Below are positions 1 through 7,655 of a stretch of DNA of 64,000 nucleotides, in pieces. Under the pieces are notes generated by a model, which ran no database searches, was not told the DNA's origin, and saw only the letters and a list, made by a program, of their open reading frames with translations. The first letter of the stretch is position 1, and each line of letters starts with the position of its first letter. Origin of the DNA: Thermosphaera sp. (GTDB lineage: Archaea > Thermoproteota > Thermoprotei_A > Sulfolobales > Desulfurococcaceae); the NCBI GenBank assembly GCA_038827615.1, contig JAWBNK010000001.1, forward strand, positions 186,290 through 250,289, written 5' to 3'. A program made the position numbers and the translations under genes.

Positions 1-165
1 GGCAATAGTTTTTCCTTTTAGCTCTCCTATGATGATGTTATCGCTTGGAGCTCCATAAGGAGTGTAGACTTTGATCTCCCGAAGGTTTTCAAGCCCAGGT
101 AGATCGTAAATACCGCTTCCACCGATCACTCCTATGGTAGCCCTATGCTTGGGCTCTACGAGCAC
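1..165 (-). CDS. mtnP: S-methyl-5'-thioadenosine phosphorylase, N-terminal part
   Basis: The gene runs off the left edge, leaving 55 codons of the N-terminus. From a GTG start at 165 the reading contains IGVIGGSGIYD, the phosphate-binding opening of the purine nucleoside/MTA phosphorylase family, followed by YTPYG and GELKGK, both typical of archaeal MTAP. The enzyme splits methylthioadenosine, the by-product of polyamine synthesis, into adenine and methylthioribose-1-phosphate. It begins 3 bases after the stop of the upstream phosphoribosyltransferase, so the two are almost certainly one purine-salvage operon. Substrate choice (MTA, inosine or guanosine) cannot be settled from the fragment. 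Confidence 0.85.
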   Translation of the reverse strand, partial: MLVEPKHRATIGVIGGSGIYDLPGLENLREIKVYTPYGAPSDNIIIGELKGKTIA

Positions 166-168
166 GGC

Positions 169-861
169 TCAACCCCTGAATCTGTACATTTGCCTGACAT
201 CGTCATACTCGAGTATTTTCTTCTCCACGAGTATTCTCAGGGCGTCGCGATAGTATTTTTCGCCTACGTCTATTCCATACCACTCTTTGAACCCTTTGAC
301 TATCTCTTCATAACTCCACTCTTGTTTTCCGGTTTCCTTGAATGTTTCGCTCACCATTCTCTTAATGAACTGGTAGGTGTCTTCGAGCCTCGTCCACGGG
401 TACTGGAACCATATCCACTCTCTGACATCTATGTAGTAGTAATCTGGCTTGTATTTGGCAACAGGGCTAATCCACTGTAACGCGGCGGTTTTAACGCTTC
501 TCGGACCCCATTTCTCAGCTATGAACTCTTTGGCAAGCTTTAACGTCTCACCCGTGTCAACTATGTCGTCAACTACTAGCACGTTAAGGTTTGAAGCATC
601 TATTATTGTGGGGAACTTGATAACGGCTTTTTCCTCGGCTTTCGCTGCCTCAGTCCAGTGTTGGCTTTGTATGCTCGCTAGATTGTCTATACCGAGAAAA
701 TCGCACAGAAGTCTCGCGGGGACAAAGCCGCCTCTAGCCACGGCGACGACTAGGTCTGGTTTAAAACCGTCTTCTCGGATTATCCTGGAAAGATTCCAAG
801 TCCAGTCTACGATCTCCTCCCACGAAACTAGTTGTGCTCTAACCCGAGGCATCCTCATCAC
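169..861 (-). CDS. Purine phosphoribosyltransferase with C-terminal extension
   Basis: A 230-residue type I phosphoribosyltransferase that would join a free purine base to PRPP. The PRPP loop VLVVDDIVDTGETL lies at residues 94-107, and VAVARGG near 40-45 is the pyrophosphate-binding loop. The core is followed by about 80 residues (EEIVKGFKEWYG onward) that look like a small helical/winged-helix extension, a layout seen in crenarchaeal hypoxanthine/guanine enzymes. The MTA phosphorylase follows after 3 bases, so the adenine released there could be salvaged here. The start is one of three clustered Met codons (residues 1, 2 and 4). The exact base used is not decidable from sequence. Confidence 0.85.
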   Translation of the reverse strand: MMRMPRVRAQLVSWEEIVDWTWNLSRIIREDGFKPDLVVAVARGGFVPARLLCDFLGIDNLASIQSQHWTEAAKAEEKAVIKFPTIIDASNLNVLVVDDIVDTGETLKLAKEFIAEKWGPRSVKTAALQWISPVAKYKPDYYYIDVREWIWFQYPWTRLEDTYQFIKRMVSETFKETGKQEWSYEEIVKGFKEWYGIDVGEKYYRDALRILVEKKILEYDDVRQMYRFRG

Positions 862-905
862 ATGAGATATTAATGATGTAGTGAGATATAAGAGTTTTAA
901 CTAAA

Positions 906-1463
906 CTACTTGGAAGCCCTTATTAGATTGCCAGTAGTAGTGAAGCTTCTGCCGGCCAAGTGGAGAAGTATCTTCGCTTTAGACAGGTTCCAGCCGTATT
1001 TTTCGTAAACGCTTTCATCCACGTGAATCGCTTTGGATTCACAGATGAACAGCGTTGACTCTCCCACCGGTATTTTCTCCTTTACAACGCATTCGACAAA
1101 GCCTAAGACGCCCTCAAGCCCGGGCGTTGAAATATACTTGGAAGGAGTTGGCTTGAGGTTGAGCAGTTTGAACTTATCCACTTCGGCACCTGACTCAGAG
1201 CCCGCCTTCCACGCCAGTTCAACGTGATTCTCGCCCAGCACGTTTATCGTGAGCTCCCCCGTCTCCATGATGTTTCGATGAGTTAAACTACCTCTCCAAA
1301 TGGATACAGCAATCAGTAACGGGTCGTCGTAGATGGGTGAAACCCAGGATGCAGACATCACGTTTAATCTCCCATCCTTACCCTTGGAGACGATCAAATA
1401 CACCGGCCTGGGATGGAGGACATGGTAATCGTTCGGAGATGCTTCGACATACATTTCGGACAT
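906..1463 (-). CDS. Flavin reductase-like (DIM6/NTAB) FMN-binding protein
   Basis: A 185-residue protein of the flavin reductase-like domain family, which holds FMN in a split beta-barrel. Family features are the opening HPRPVYLIVS, the segment SASWVSPIYDDPLL, the flavin-phosphate region RGSLTHRNI and the stretch FTINVL-like ELTINVLGE. Members reduce flavin or act as small flavoprotein oxidoreductases; the substrate is unknown here. It is transcribed toward the phosphoribosyltransferase with a 44-base gap, possibly with its own promoter. The ATG at 1463 is the only good start near the conserved N-terminus. Confidence 0.8.
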   Translation of the reverse strand: MSEMYVEASPNDYHVLHPRPVYLIVSKGKDGRLNVMSASWVSPIYDDPLLIAVSIWRGSLTHRNIMETGELTINVLGENHVELAWKAGSESGAEVDKFKLLNLKPTPSKYISTPGLEGVLGFVECVVKEKIPVGESTLFICESKAIHVDESVYEKYGWNLSKAKILLHLAGRSFTTTGNLIRASK

Positions 1464-1531
1464 CCTTTTTCAAAATATGTAGTAGCCGGTTAAAGAATAT
1501 AAAAGCCCAGTATGCATTAAACATTTTTGAA

Positions 1532-1616
1532 GCGGGGATGCCCGAGCTTGGCCAAAGGGGCCGGGTTGAGGACCCGGTGGCGTAGGCCTGCGTGGGTTCA
1601 AATCCCACTCCCCGCA
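1532..1616 (+). tRNA. tRNA-Leu (anticodon GAG)
   Basis: An 85-nt type II tRNA. The acceptor stem GCGGGGA pairs with TCCCCGC at 1609-1615, with A1616 as discriminator. The anticodon arm carries GAG, there is a long variable arm, and the T-arm is GGGTTCAAATCCC. CCA is not encoded. No intron is seen. The sucC gene begins 84 bases downstream on the same strand. Confidence 0.95.
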
Positions 1617-1699
1617 CTATTTCATCCTTCTTAGCTGATTCGCATGTCTTGGTTTACTTTTTAATCAGTGCCAACATATACTTAAACCGGTGTTTCTGC

Positions 1700-2833
1700 T
1701 TGAAACTCTACGAGTACGAGTCCAAGGAGATCGCTAGAAACTATGGGGTCCCCGTTCCAAGGGGCAGGGTTGTTTCAACCCCTGAGGAAGTCTTGAAAGT
1801 AGCAGAGGAGCTGGGACCTGTAGTGTTGAAGTCCCAAGTCCTGGTTGGAGGCAGGGGTCTAGCGGGCGGGGTTTTAAAGGCTGAAACTCCCGGCGAGGCT
1901 TACGAGAAGGCAAAGAGCCTCTTGGGGCGAGAGATTAAGGGTGAAAAAGTTGAGAAACTCCTTGTCGAGGAGAAGGTTTGCATCTCCCGCGAGTACTATG
2001 TATCCATAACTGTCGACCGGGCTTCGAGGCAAGCGGTCTACCTGGTCTCTTCAATGGGTGGTGTCGAGATAGAAGAGCTCGCTAGGAAGCATCCTGACAT
2101 GATCAAGAAGATGCCGGTGAGCCCGATGGTTGGCTACACAAGCTACATGTCCAGGGAGGCAACGGTTTTCATGGGTCTGCCCTGGGAGTTAAGTGCATCC
2201 GTCGACAAGATCCTTTCAGCAATGTACAAGATCATGGCGGATTATAGTGCGGAGCTCGTGGAGTTCAACCCTCTCGCCCTCACATGCGACGGTAAACTCG
2301 TAGCCCTTGACGCTAAGATCATCGTCGATGATAACAGCTTGTTCAAGCACCCGGAGCTCCAGCCCTTGTTTGGGAGAGGGTTGTCGAGCTTCGAGAGGAA
2401 GGCGAAGGAGTTGGAGTTCAATTATGTTGAGCTCGACGGCGACATAGGCGTGATAAGTAATGGAGCCGGGCTCACAATGGCCACCATGGACGCCATCCTA
2501 TACTACGGGGGCAGACCAGCGAACTTTCTCGATATCGGTGGTGGAGCTGGTAGAGATAGGGTTAAGGAGGCCGTTAAGCTACTGCTAAGTCATCCGAAGG
2601 TCAAAGTATTGCTAGTGAACATTTTCGGCGGGATAACCAGGTGTGATGAAGTAGCTCGTGGAATAGTAGACGCCTTGGCGGAAACCGGCGTGTCAAAAAC
2701 CATCGTTGTCAGGATGCTTGGAACCAACGAGGAGGAGGGGAGGAAAATACTTGCCGAGAAAGGTATCACTGCGTACTCGGAGATGGATGAAGCGGTCTCC
2801 AAAGCAGTCTCCTACGCTAGAGGTGGTGAGTGA
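1700..2833 (+). CDS. sucC: Succinyl-CoA ligase (ADP/GDP-forming), beta subunit
   Basis: The ATP-grasp subunit (377 residues) of succinyl-CoA synthetase. It opens LKLYEYESKEIARNYGVPVP, the family N-terminus, so the TTG at 1700 is preferred; longer readings would start inside tRNA-Leu. VLVGGRGLAGGV is the nucleotide-binding loop, VEFNPLAL is the metal-binding region, and the C-terminal ligase domain has SNGAGLTMATMD and NIFGGITRCDEVA. SucD overlaps or abuts its stop codon, so the two are translationally coupled. In a peptide fermenter it would make ATP from succinyl-CoA derived from glutamate via 2-oxoglutarate; this role is inferred. Related acyl-CoA substrates are possible. Confidence 0.92.
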   Translation: MKLYEYESKEIARNYGVPVPRGRVVSTPEEVLKVAEELGPVVLKSQVLVGGRGLAGGVLKAETPGEAYEKAKSLLGREIKGEKVEKLLVEEKVCISREYYVSITVDRASRQAVYLVSSMGGVEIEELARKHPDMIKKMPVSPMVGYTSYMSREATVFMGLPWELSASVDKILSAMYKIMADYSAELVEFNPLALTCDGKLVALDAKIIVDDNSLFKHPELQPLFGRGLSSFERKAKELEFNYVELDGDIGVISNGAGLTMATMDAILYYGGRPANFLDIGGGAGRDRVKEAVKLLLSHPKVKVLLVNIFGGITRCDEVARGIVDALAETGVSKTIVVRMLGTNEEEGRKILAEKGITAYSEMDEAVSKAVSYARGGE

Positions 2834-3696
2834 TGGGCATCTTACTATCTAAGGAGACCAGGGCAATAGTTCAAGGGATTACTGGGAGGGAAGGAAGCTT
2901 CCACGCCAAGCTTATGCTGGAGTATGGGACAAGGATAGTTGCTGGCACATCGCCAGGGAAGAAGGGGTTAACAGTCCACAACATTCCAGTTTACAATACC
3001 GTTGGAGAGATAGTTCGCGAGCACGGCGAGGTTGATGCTTCAATAATATTCGTCCCGGCGAGGTTCGCGCCGGACGCAGTGTACGAAGCGGTCGATAATG
3101 GAGTCAAGCTGGTGGTTGTCATCACCGAGGGTATATCCTTGCACGAGGAGCTGAGGTTTGTGAACTACGCTAGGAGCAAGGGAGTAGTTGTCGTTGGTCC
3201 AAACACTCCCGGCATCATGACTCCCGGAGAGGCTAAGCTTGGGATCATGCCCTCTCACGTCTTCAAACCGGGAAGGGTGGGATTGGTTTCGAGGAGTGGA
3301 ACGCTGACATACGAGGTGGCCCGAGAGCTTGGGAAACACGGATACGGAGTATCCACTGTGCTGGGGCTTGGAGGAGACCCCGTCACTGGTCTCGACTTCA
3401 TAGATGCTTATAAGATGTTCCTTCAGGATGATGCAACGACTCACGTGGTATTAATAGGCGAAATAGGGGGAGACGCGGAGGAGAGGTTTGCTAAATACTA
3501 CGCCGAGCTTTCAGTAAAGAAGCCTGTAGTAGCTTATGTAGCAGGTAGGACGGCTCCCCCAGGTAAGAGAATGGGGCATGCCGGCGCCATCATATCGATG
3601 GGCATAGGTGATTACGCGTCGAAGAGGCGGGCTCTCGAGGAAGCCGGCATTCCGGTTGCTGACACGCCTTCGCAAATACCCCTCCTTTTACGCTAA
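2833..3696 (+). CDS. sucD: Succinyl-CoA ligase, alpha subunit
   Basis: The CoA-binding subunit (287 residues). The Rossmann CoA-binding domain starts QGITGREGSFHAK, then GTSPGKKG; the active-site phosphohistidine is H249 in RMGHAGAII. Length and motifs match SucD rather than the longer fused ADP-forming acetyl-CoA synthetases. The ATG at 2833 overlaps the last base of the sucC stop, with a purine-rich GAGGTGGTG just upstream; a GTG at 2830 is an alternative. With SucC it forms the heteromeric ligase. Transcription probably ends in the AT-rich stretch after 3700. Confidence 0.93.
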   Translation: MGILLSKETRAIVQGITGREGSFHAKLMLEYGTRIVAGTSPGKKGLTVHNIPVYNTVGEIVREHGEVDASIIFVPARFAPDAVYEAVDNGVKLVVVITEGISLHEELRFVNYARSKGVVVVGPNTPGIMTPGEAKLGIMPSHVFKPGRVGLVSRSGTLTYEVARELGKHGYGVSTVLGLGGDPVTGLDFIDAYKMFLQDDATTHVVLIGEIGGDAEERFAKYYAELSVKKPVVAYVAGRTAPPGKRMGHAGAIISMGIGDYASKRRALEEAGIPVADTPSQIPLLLR

Positions 3697-3720
3697 TTAG
3701 AGAATGATTTTTCGGAAAAA

Positions 3721-3768
3721 TTTTTATAATGAAAAAATCAATTATTATTAAGTCGTATTAGAGGAGGA
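3721..3768 (+). promoter_or_regulatory. TATA box and ribosome-binding site for the 3774 gene
   Basis: A TTTTTATAAT box at 3721-3730 sits in a very AT-rich gap. A strong Shine-Dalgarno GAGGAGGA at 3761-3768 lies 5 bases before the ATG at 3774. The distance implies a leader of about 25 nt. Confidence 0.6.
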
Positions 3769-3773
3769 TTTGA

Positions 3774-4187
3774 ATGAGTCAGATAATTAAAGAGTACTCT
3801 TCCTTTGCCGAAGTAATAAAATTCATCGACGAATCAATAGCTTCCCTGAGGCAGCAGCTCGCTGAAAATCTCAAGAAGCTGGAAGATGCTCGAGCAAGGG
3901 CTGAACAAGCGAAAAAACTCAGAGAACTGCTCAAGTCCCTGGCTGGCGAGGAGATATCTGGTGCGGGGAAGGTAATTGATTTGAAGGATGCCAAGATACT
4001 CGTCAACCCAGACCCTGTCACCGAGCTCCAGGTCATTGAAGAAGCTATTGAGAGGATAAACAGGACGATACTCTCACTACAGAACTTGAAGAAGGCGTTA
4101 GAGCCCTGGAGTAGCGTGGAAGTCCCCAACAAGATTACTGTCGTAGTCAAGGAGGGCATTCCATCCTCATTCATCCTGAGGCTTTAG
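3774..4187 (+). CDS. Conserved-type coiled-coil protein, function unknown
   Basis: A 137-residue, soluble, charged protein. Residues 15-60 and 90-120 have heptad-like spacing of Leu/Ile/Ala with many Lys, Glu and Arg, so two helices probably pack as a coiled coil; residues 61-85 (GAGKVIDLKDAKILVNPDP) look like a short beta hairpin between them. This helix-hairpin-helix plan recalls prefoldin subunits, but no prefoldin signature was recognised. It has its own TATA box and strong ribosome-binding site and stands between sucD and the pyrophosphatase. I do not recognise the family. Confidence 0.75.
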   Translation: MSQIIKEYSSFAEVIKFIDESIASLRQQLAENLKKLEDARARAEQAKKLRELLKSLAGEEISGAGKVIDLKDAKILVNPDPVTELQVIEEAIERINRTILSLQNLKKALEPWSSVEVPNKITVVVKEGIPSSFILRL

Positions 4188-4249
4188 GCTTTACTGTTTT
4201 TTAAACCAGTACTCATTTAATAATTCTTAGAAGTTTCACGGTGGTAGGC

Positions 4250-4777
4250 ATGAGCGTGTATGATAAAATCGGGCCCGGGTCCAAGGCGCCTGAGGAAGTA
4301 AATGTCGTAATAGAGATACCAGTGAACTCAGGCGTTAAATACGAGGTCGATAAGGAGTCAGGGGTTTTGGTAGTGGATAGGATACTATACACTTCAATGG
4401 TGTACCCTTTCAACTACGGGTTCATCCCTGGAACCTTGGAGGAGGACGGCGACCCTGTTGACGTATTAGTAATATCATACGACCCGTTAATACCGGGTTC
4501 CGTCATAAAAGTCAAGCCCATCGGTGTATTAGAGACAGAGGATGAGAAGGGGCGGGACGCTAAAATCGTGGCTGTTCCATCAGGCAAGATAGATCCGAGG
4601 TTTGAAAACATCAATGATATAACCGATGTGCCCGAAGCCGTTAAACAGCGGATAGAACACTTCTTCGCTCACTACAAGGAGCTTGAGAAAGGGAAGTGGG
4701 TTAGAGTTGTTGGATGGAGGGATGCGGGAGAAGCTAAACACCGGATAGCCAGGGCGATAGAATCCTATAGGAAGTAG
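4250..4777 (+). CDS. ppa: Inorganic pyrophosphatase (family I)
   Basis: A 175-residue family I soluble pyrophosphatase that hydrolyses PPi to drive biosynthesis. Signatures are the catalytic loop [12 protein letters not shown] (metal-binding Asp residues), the substrate region [27 protein letters not shown] with the third metal-binding Asp, and the C-terminal [15 protein letters not shown]. The ATG at 4250 has GGTGG just upstream and matches the family N-terminus; an upstream GTG at 4241 would add three residues. It stands alone, with a TATA-like ATTTAATAAT around 4214. It is full length. Confidence 0.94.
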   Translation: MSVYDKIGPGSKAPEEVNVVIEIPVNSGVKYEVDKESGVLVVDRILYTSMVYPFNYGFIPGTLEEDGDPVDVLVISYDPLIPGSVIKVKPIGVLETEDEKGRDAKIVAVPSGKIDPRFENINDITDVPEAVKQRIEHFFAHYKELEKGKWVRVVGWRDAGEAKHRIARAIESYRK

Positions 4778-4855
4778 CACATAATTAAACGCGATCTTCG
4801 AGTTTTACTTAATTAAGAATGAGTTATGAATGAGTAAGCGATTTTAACGCGGCAA

Positions 4856-5212
4856 TTACTTTACCTTCCTCAACAATTCAGCCATTTCATCTCTTGCCCT
4901 CTCCGGGTTTTCAATGAATAAATCACTTAACTCCTCCTCTTTCCCATAGGGGTTTTCTCCGAGTACCATGAACACTGGGATTATGATCATTTCTTTGACT
5001 ATGAATTTGACTGATTCAATGCTTCCCTCGTAGTATTCGAGAAGAAGATCCTTGAACAACCTAGGGTTCGTGAAGAACAATTCTATGCAACCGATCCTCG
5101 CCCTCCCCTTACACACAAACTCCTCAAGCGCGAGTCGGAGTGCCAGCCCGATGCGTTTCGAATGATAATCAACCTTTCTAAGCAAAGCAGGCAGCAGTGG
5201 CTCAGGACTCAT
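4856..5212 (-). CDS. Small helical protein, paralogue of the 6747 gene
   Basis: A 118-residue protein of unknown function. Its body aligns with the protein at 6747-7070: both have a Cys then IEL, a first NP motif (FFTNPRLFKDLLLEYY here), a hydrophobic segment ending IIIPVF, and a second NP motif (LFIENPERARDEM) near the C-terminus. The duplicated ENP-plus-helix pattern suggests two helical repeats. It diverges from the KaiC-like ATPase at 5305 with a 92-base gap that would hold both promoters. The association of two such paralogues with two ATPase paralogues suggests a functional link, which is inferred. Confidence 0.75.
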   Translation of the reverse strand: MSPEPLLPALLRKVDYHSKRIGLALRLALEEFVCKGRARIGCIELFFTNPRLFKDLLLEYYEGSIESVKFIVKEMIIIPVFMVLGENPYGKEEELSDLFIENPERARDEMAELLRKVK

Positions 5213-5304
5213 CGTCGCCCCTGATTAAATATTGTAAGCAATCGTATAAAAAGCATGGCTCGCGCTTGAATTAATGTTTTTAATCAAAGCAAGATATATA
5301 TAAA

Positions 5305-6726
5305 ATGAGCGGTTATATGAAGTATTCTACCGGCACAAGCGAGCTAGACTCCCTTATTGGTGAAGCATTGTACCCGGGGACAACAATAGCTGTCGTGGGG
5401 CACCCCGGAGCTGGGAAGACAACTTTTGCATCACAATTCTGCCACGCCAATGCGCTACTGGGGCATAAATGTTTGTACATTAGTTTTCAGGAAGAGAAAG
5501 AGAAGCTCTATAGAAACATGAAAAGACTAGGGATAGATCTAGAAGAGCTGGAGAAGAAGGGTTTATTCAAGCATGTAAGGCTTCCAATGATGGTCGTAGT
5601 TGATGAGGTGATCAGGGAAATATCCAATTTAATCGCTCAAGCAGGCTTTGACGCGGTAGTCGTCGACTCCGTCAACGCGCTTCTCGAGCCTTTGAAGAGC
5701 AGAGAAGATCAGAGGATGGTCTTGCAGAACTACTTTTACGAGCTCTCCCGCACTTTCAAGGGTGTGCTAGTCCTCTTAGCTGAGATCCCCATGGGAGAAG
5801 AAAGGATCAATCTTGGAGCAATAGAGTTTATCGCAGACATAATCATTATTTTGAAGCACAGGGTTACATACGGATTGTTGACGAGGATACTTGAGGTCCG
5901 GAAGGCTAGAGGCGCCCCGCTCAAGGTCGTAGAAATACCGTTCAACATTATCGAGGGTTTTGGTGTACGAGTATATCCTCCTCCCAGGTTTGAGAAAATA
6001 GCTCTCGGGAATGGAAAACCCCTTTCATCGAAGCTCTCCCTCACGAAGACGGTGTTTAAAACCCTATTGAAAGGGGAGAACGTCTTCATTACTTACTCAC
6101 CGATGGCCCGCTCGGGACTTCCCGTCCTATTATTACTGGATTTCCTCGTCTCGAACAATGCCAAGGCATTACTGATTTCCTATACTTACTCAAGGGACGA
6201 GGTAGTGGACGCAGTCGTCGAGAAAGTAGTTAGGTATGGAGGTATCCCCAGGTATGATGCTCAAAGGTTGTTGACCAAGTATCTTAGGGTCGAATCGATA
6301 AATCCCGTTGGAGAAGCGATAATTGCTTTACACACATCGTCAGTTCAAATGGTCGAGCAGTTGAATCCCGATATCGTAATCTATCACGGAGTCGAGGTAT
6401 TCAGTAAGGTTGCAGATCCGCGCGAATACTGGTCCTCACTGATAAATGAGCTCGCATGGTATAAGAACAAGGGCGTGACGGTGTTCCGATTCGGCTCCTG
6501 CACTCCTAAAGATTGGTGTCAAATGAACGCAGCAGTCTCGGACGCGGTGGTTAGAGTGAACTACGAGTATAGGGAGGGTAGGGTTACTCCCGTAATCTAC
6601 TCGTGGAGGAGGGCCCATTCGCCATCTTACATTGAGCTGACAGACCCGGTTAGAAGCAACCTCATGAAGGAGTTCCAGGAGCTCGTGAAACCCGTCTTAG
6701 CAGATTCAACCGAGTCATTGGAGTAG
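5305..6726 (+). CDS. KaiC/RAD55-like RecA-superfamily ATPase, copy A
   Basis: A 473-residue protein. Residues 1-225 form a KaiC-like ATPase: Walker A GHPGAGKTTF near 31-40, FQEEKEK with the catalytic Glu pair, and Walker B VVVDSVNALL. The second half (about 240-460) looks like a degenerate RecA fold: it lacks a Walker A Gly-Lys-Thr but keeps a buried strand IVIYHGVE. The ATG at 5305 follows a TATA-like TTTTTAATC by about 25 bases, so the mRNA is probably leaderless. The closest relative in the window is the protein at 7656, aligned end to end. The downstream small gene is 20 bases away. Such ATPases act in DNA repair or signalling; the role here is unknown. Confidence 0.85.
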   Translation: MSGYMKYSTGTSELDSLIGEALYPGTTIAVVGHPGAGKTTFASQFCHANALLGHKCLYISFQEEKEKLYRNMKRLGIDLEELEKKGLFKHVRLPMMVVVDEVIREISNLIAQAGFDAVVVDSVNALLEPLKSREDQRMVLQNYFYELSRTFKGVLVLLAEIPMGEERINLGAIEFIADIIIILKHRVTYGLLTRILEVRKARGAPLKVVEIPFNIIEGFGVRVYPPPRFEKIALGNGKPLSSKLSLTKTVFKTLLKGENVFITYSPMARSGLPVLLLLDFLVSNNAKALLISYTYSRDEVVDAVVEKVVRYGGIPRYDAQRLLTKYLRVESINPVGEAIIALHTSSVQMVEQLNPDIVIYHGVEVFSKVADPREYWSSLINELAWYKNKGVTVFRFGSCTPKDWCQMNAAVSDAVVRVNYEYREGRVTPVIYSWRRAHSPSYIELTDPVRSNLMKEFQELVKPVLADSTESLE

Positions 6727-6746
6727 CGAGAGAGAAGGGTTAGCTT

Positions 6747-7070
6747 ATGGCGCGGTTGGAGGGTTTAAGGAGGCTGGTTGAAGATTATATGAGGCAAGTC
6801 TCTCCGGGCTTATATTATTCCCTGGAATCAGCGTGTTTGAAGAATAAAGGTAAGACGTGCATTGAGCTCCTCGTCGAGAATCCAGCAGAGCTCAGGGAGA
6901 TACTTGAGAGAAAGTATGGGAGCAATTCATCAATCCGAATAGTCTCCCGCTTAATAATATACCCCATAGTCTCGAAGTTTAAAGGCGATGGAATAGTAGA
7001 TGATTATTTAAACTTGTTCCTTGAAAACCCATCAGAGTTTAAAAAGAGGGTCAAGGAGTTTTTCTCTTAA
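6747..7070 (+). CDS. Small helical protein, paralogue of the 4856 gene
   Basis: A 107-residue protein likely co-transcribed with the KaiC-like gene 20 bases upstream. It shares with the 4856 protein the CIEL-VENPAEL segment, a hydrophobic RLIIYPIVSKF core, and the C-terminal LFLENPSEFKKRVKEFF. No catalytic motif is visible, so an adaptor or partner role for the ATPase is plausible but unproven. The last 20 bases overlap the convergent ferritin-like gene. Confidence 0.75.
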   Translation: MARLEGLRRLVEDYMRQVSPGLYYSLESACLKNKGKTCIELLVENPAELREILERKYGSNSSIRIVSRLIIYPIVSKFKGDGIVDDYLNLFLENPSEFKKRVKEFFS

Positions 7071-7563
7071 CCGATCGTTTTTCAGCGATATCCATAGCCT
7101 TCCTCACGAGCTTCTCATGATGTTTTTCATCCTCTATGATCTTGTTTATTATCAAGGATGTTGCTTCTGCTAGCCCCGCATCTCGTTCCGAGAGAGCATC
7201 CTTCAGCAGGGGGAGGATGATTCGAGTGAACGTTTCCTCGCCTACAAAGTTTTCCACGAGCTCAAGATCTTTCAAATACTCCGGCAGCGAGATTTCTATT
7301 GCAACGTCTAGTCGAGAGGTGAGGGATTCTACTCGCCTCCAAGGCTCTCCGACAATTTCTCGACAGTTACCGGGTGGTTCAAGGAATCCCAGCCTCCTCG
7401 CTAACTCCACAAAGATTTGCGAGTGTGTTCGGCTATCCATCGATATTAATTGGAGAATAAGCGATACCGACTCATCACTTACTCTCTGAGATAGTTTCTC
7501 GTAGAATGATGCAGTAAACATTTCAAACTGCGCAATACAATAAACTATTGAATCAGCATTCAT
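7051..7563 (-). CDS. Ferritin-like / rubrerythrin-type four-helix protein
   Basis: A 170-residue, mostly helical protein. A Glu-rich first helix (YEKLSQ), an acidic-His motif DSRTHSQ near 43-49, and a late EDEKHHEK near 144-151 give the two half-sites expected of a diiron four-helix bundle. No rubredoxin Cys motif is present, so it is closer to the ferritin-like core than to classical rubrerythrin. It overlaps the convergent 6747 gene by 20 bases and diverges from the KaiC-like gene at 7656. Oxidative-stress or iron chemistry is possible; the exact ligands are uncertain. Confidence 0.7.
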   Translation of the reverse strand: MNADSIVYCIAQFEMFTASFYEKLSQRVSDESVSLILQLISMDSRTHSQIFVELARRLGFLEPPGNCREIVGEPWRRVESLTSRLDVAIEISLPEYLKDLELVENFVGEETFTRIILPLLKDALSERDAGLAEATSLIINKIIEDEKHHEKLVRKAMDIAEKRSVKRKTP

Positions 7564-7655
7564 TTCGACTCCCCAAATTCGAACGCATGTCTAAAAATAT
7601 ATATCCCTGAAAAAGAAATTTAACTATTTAGTGTTGAATACGGGTTTCAACAACA

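Noticed and set aside
1592-1699. An N-terminal extension of SucC
   Set aside because: It would begin inside tRNA-Leu and precede the standard family N-terminus; TTG at 1700 is better.
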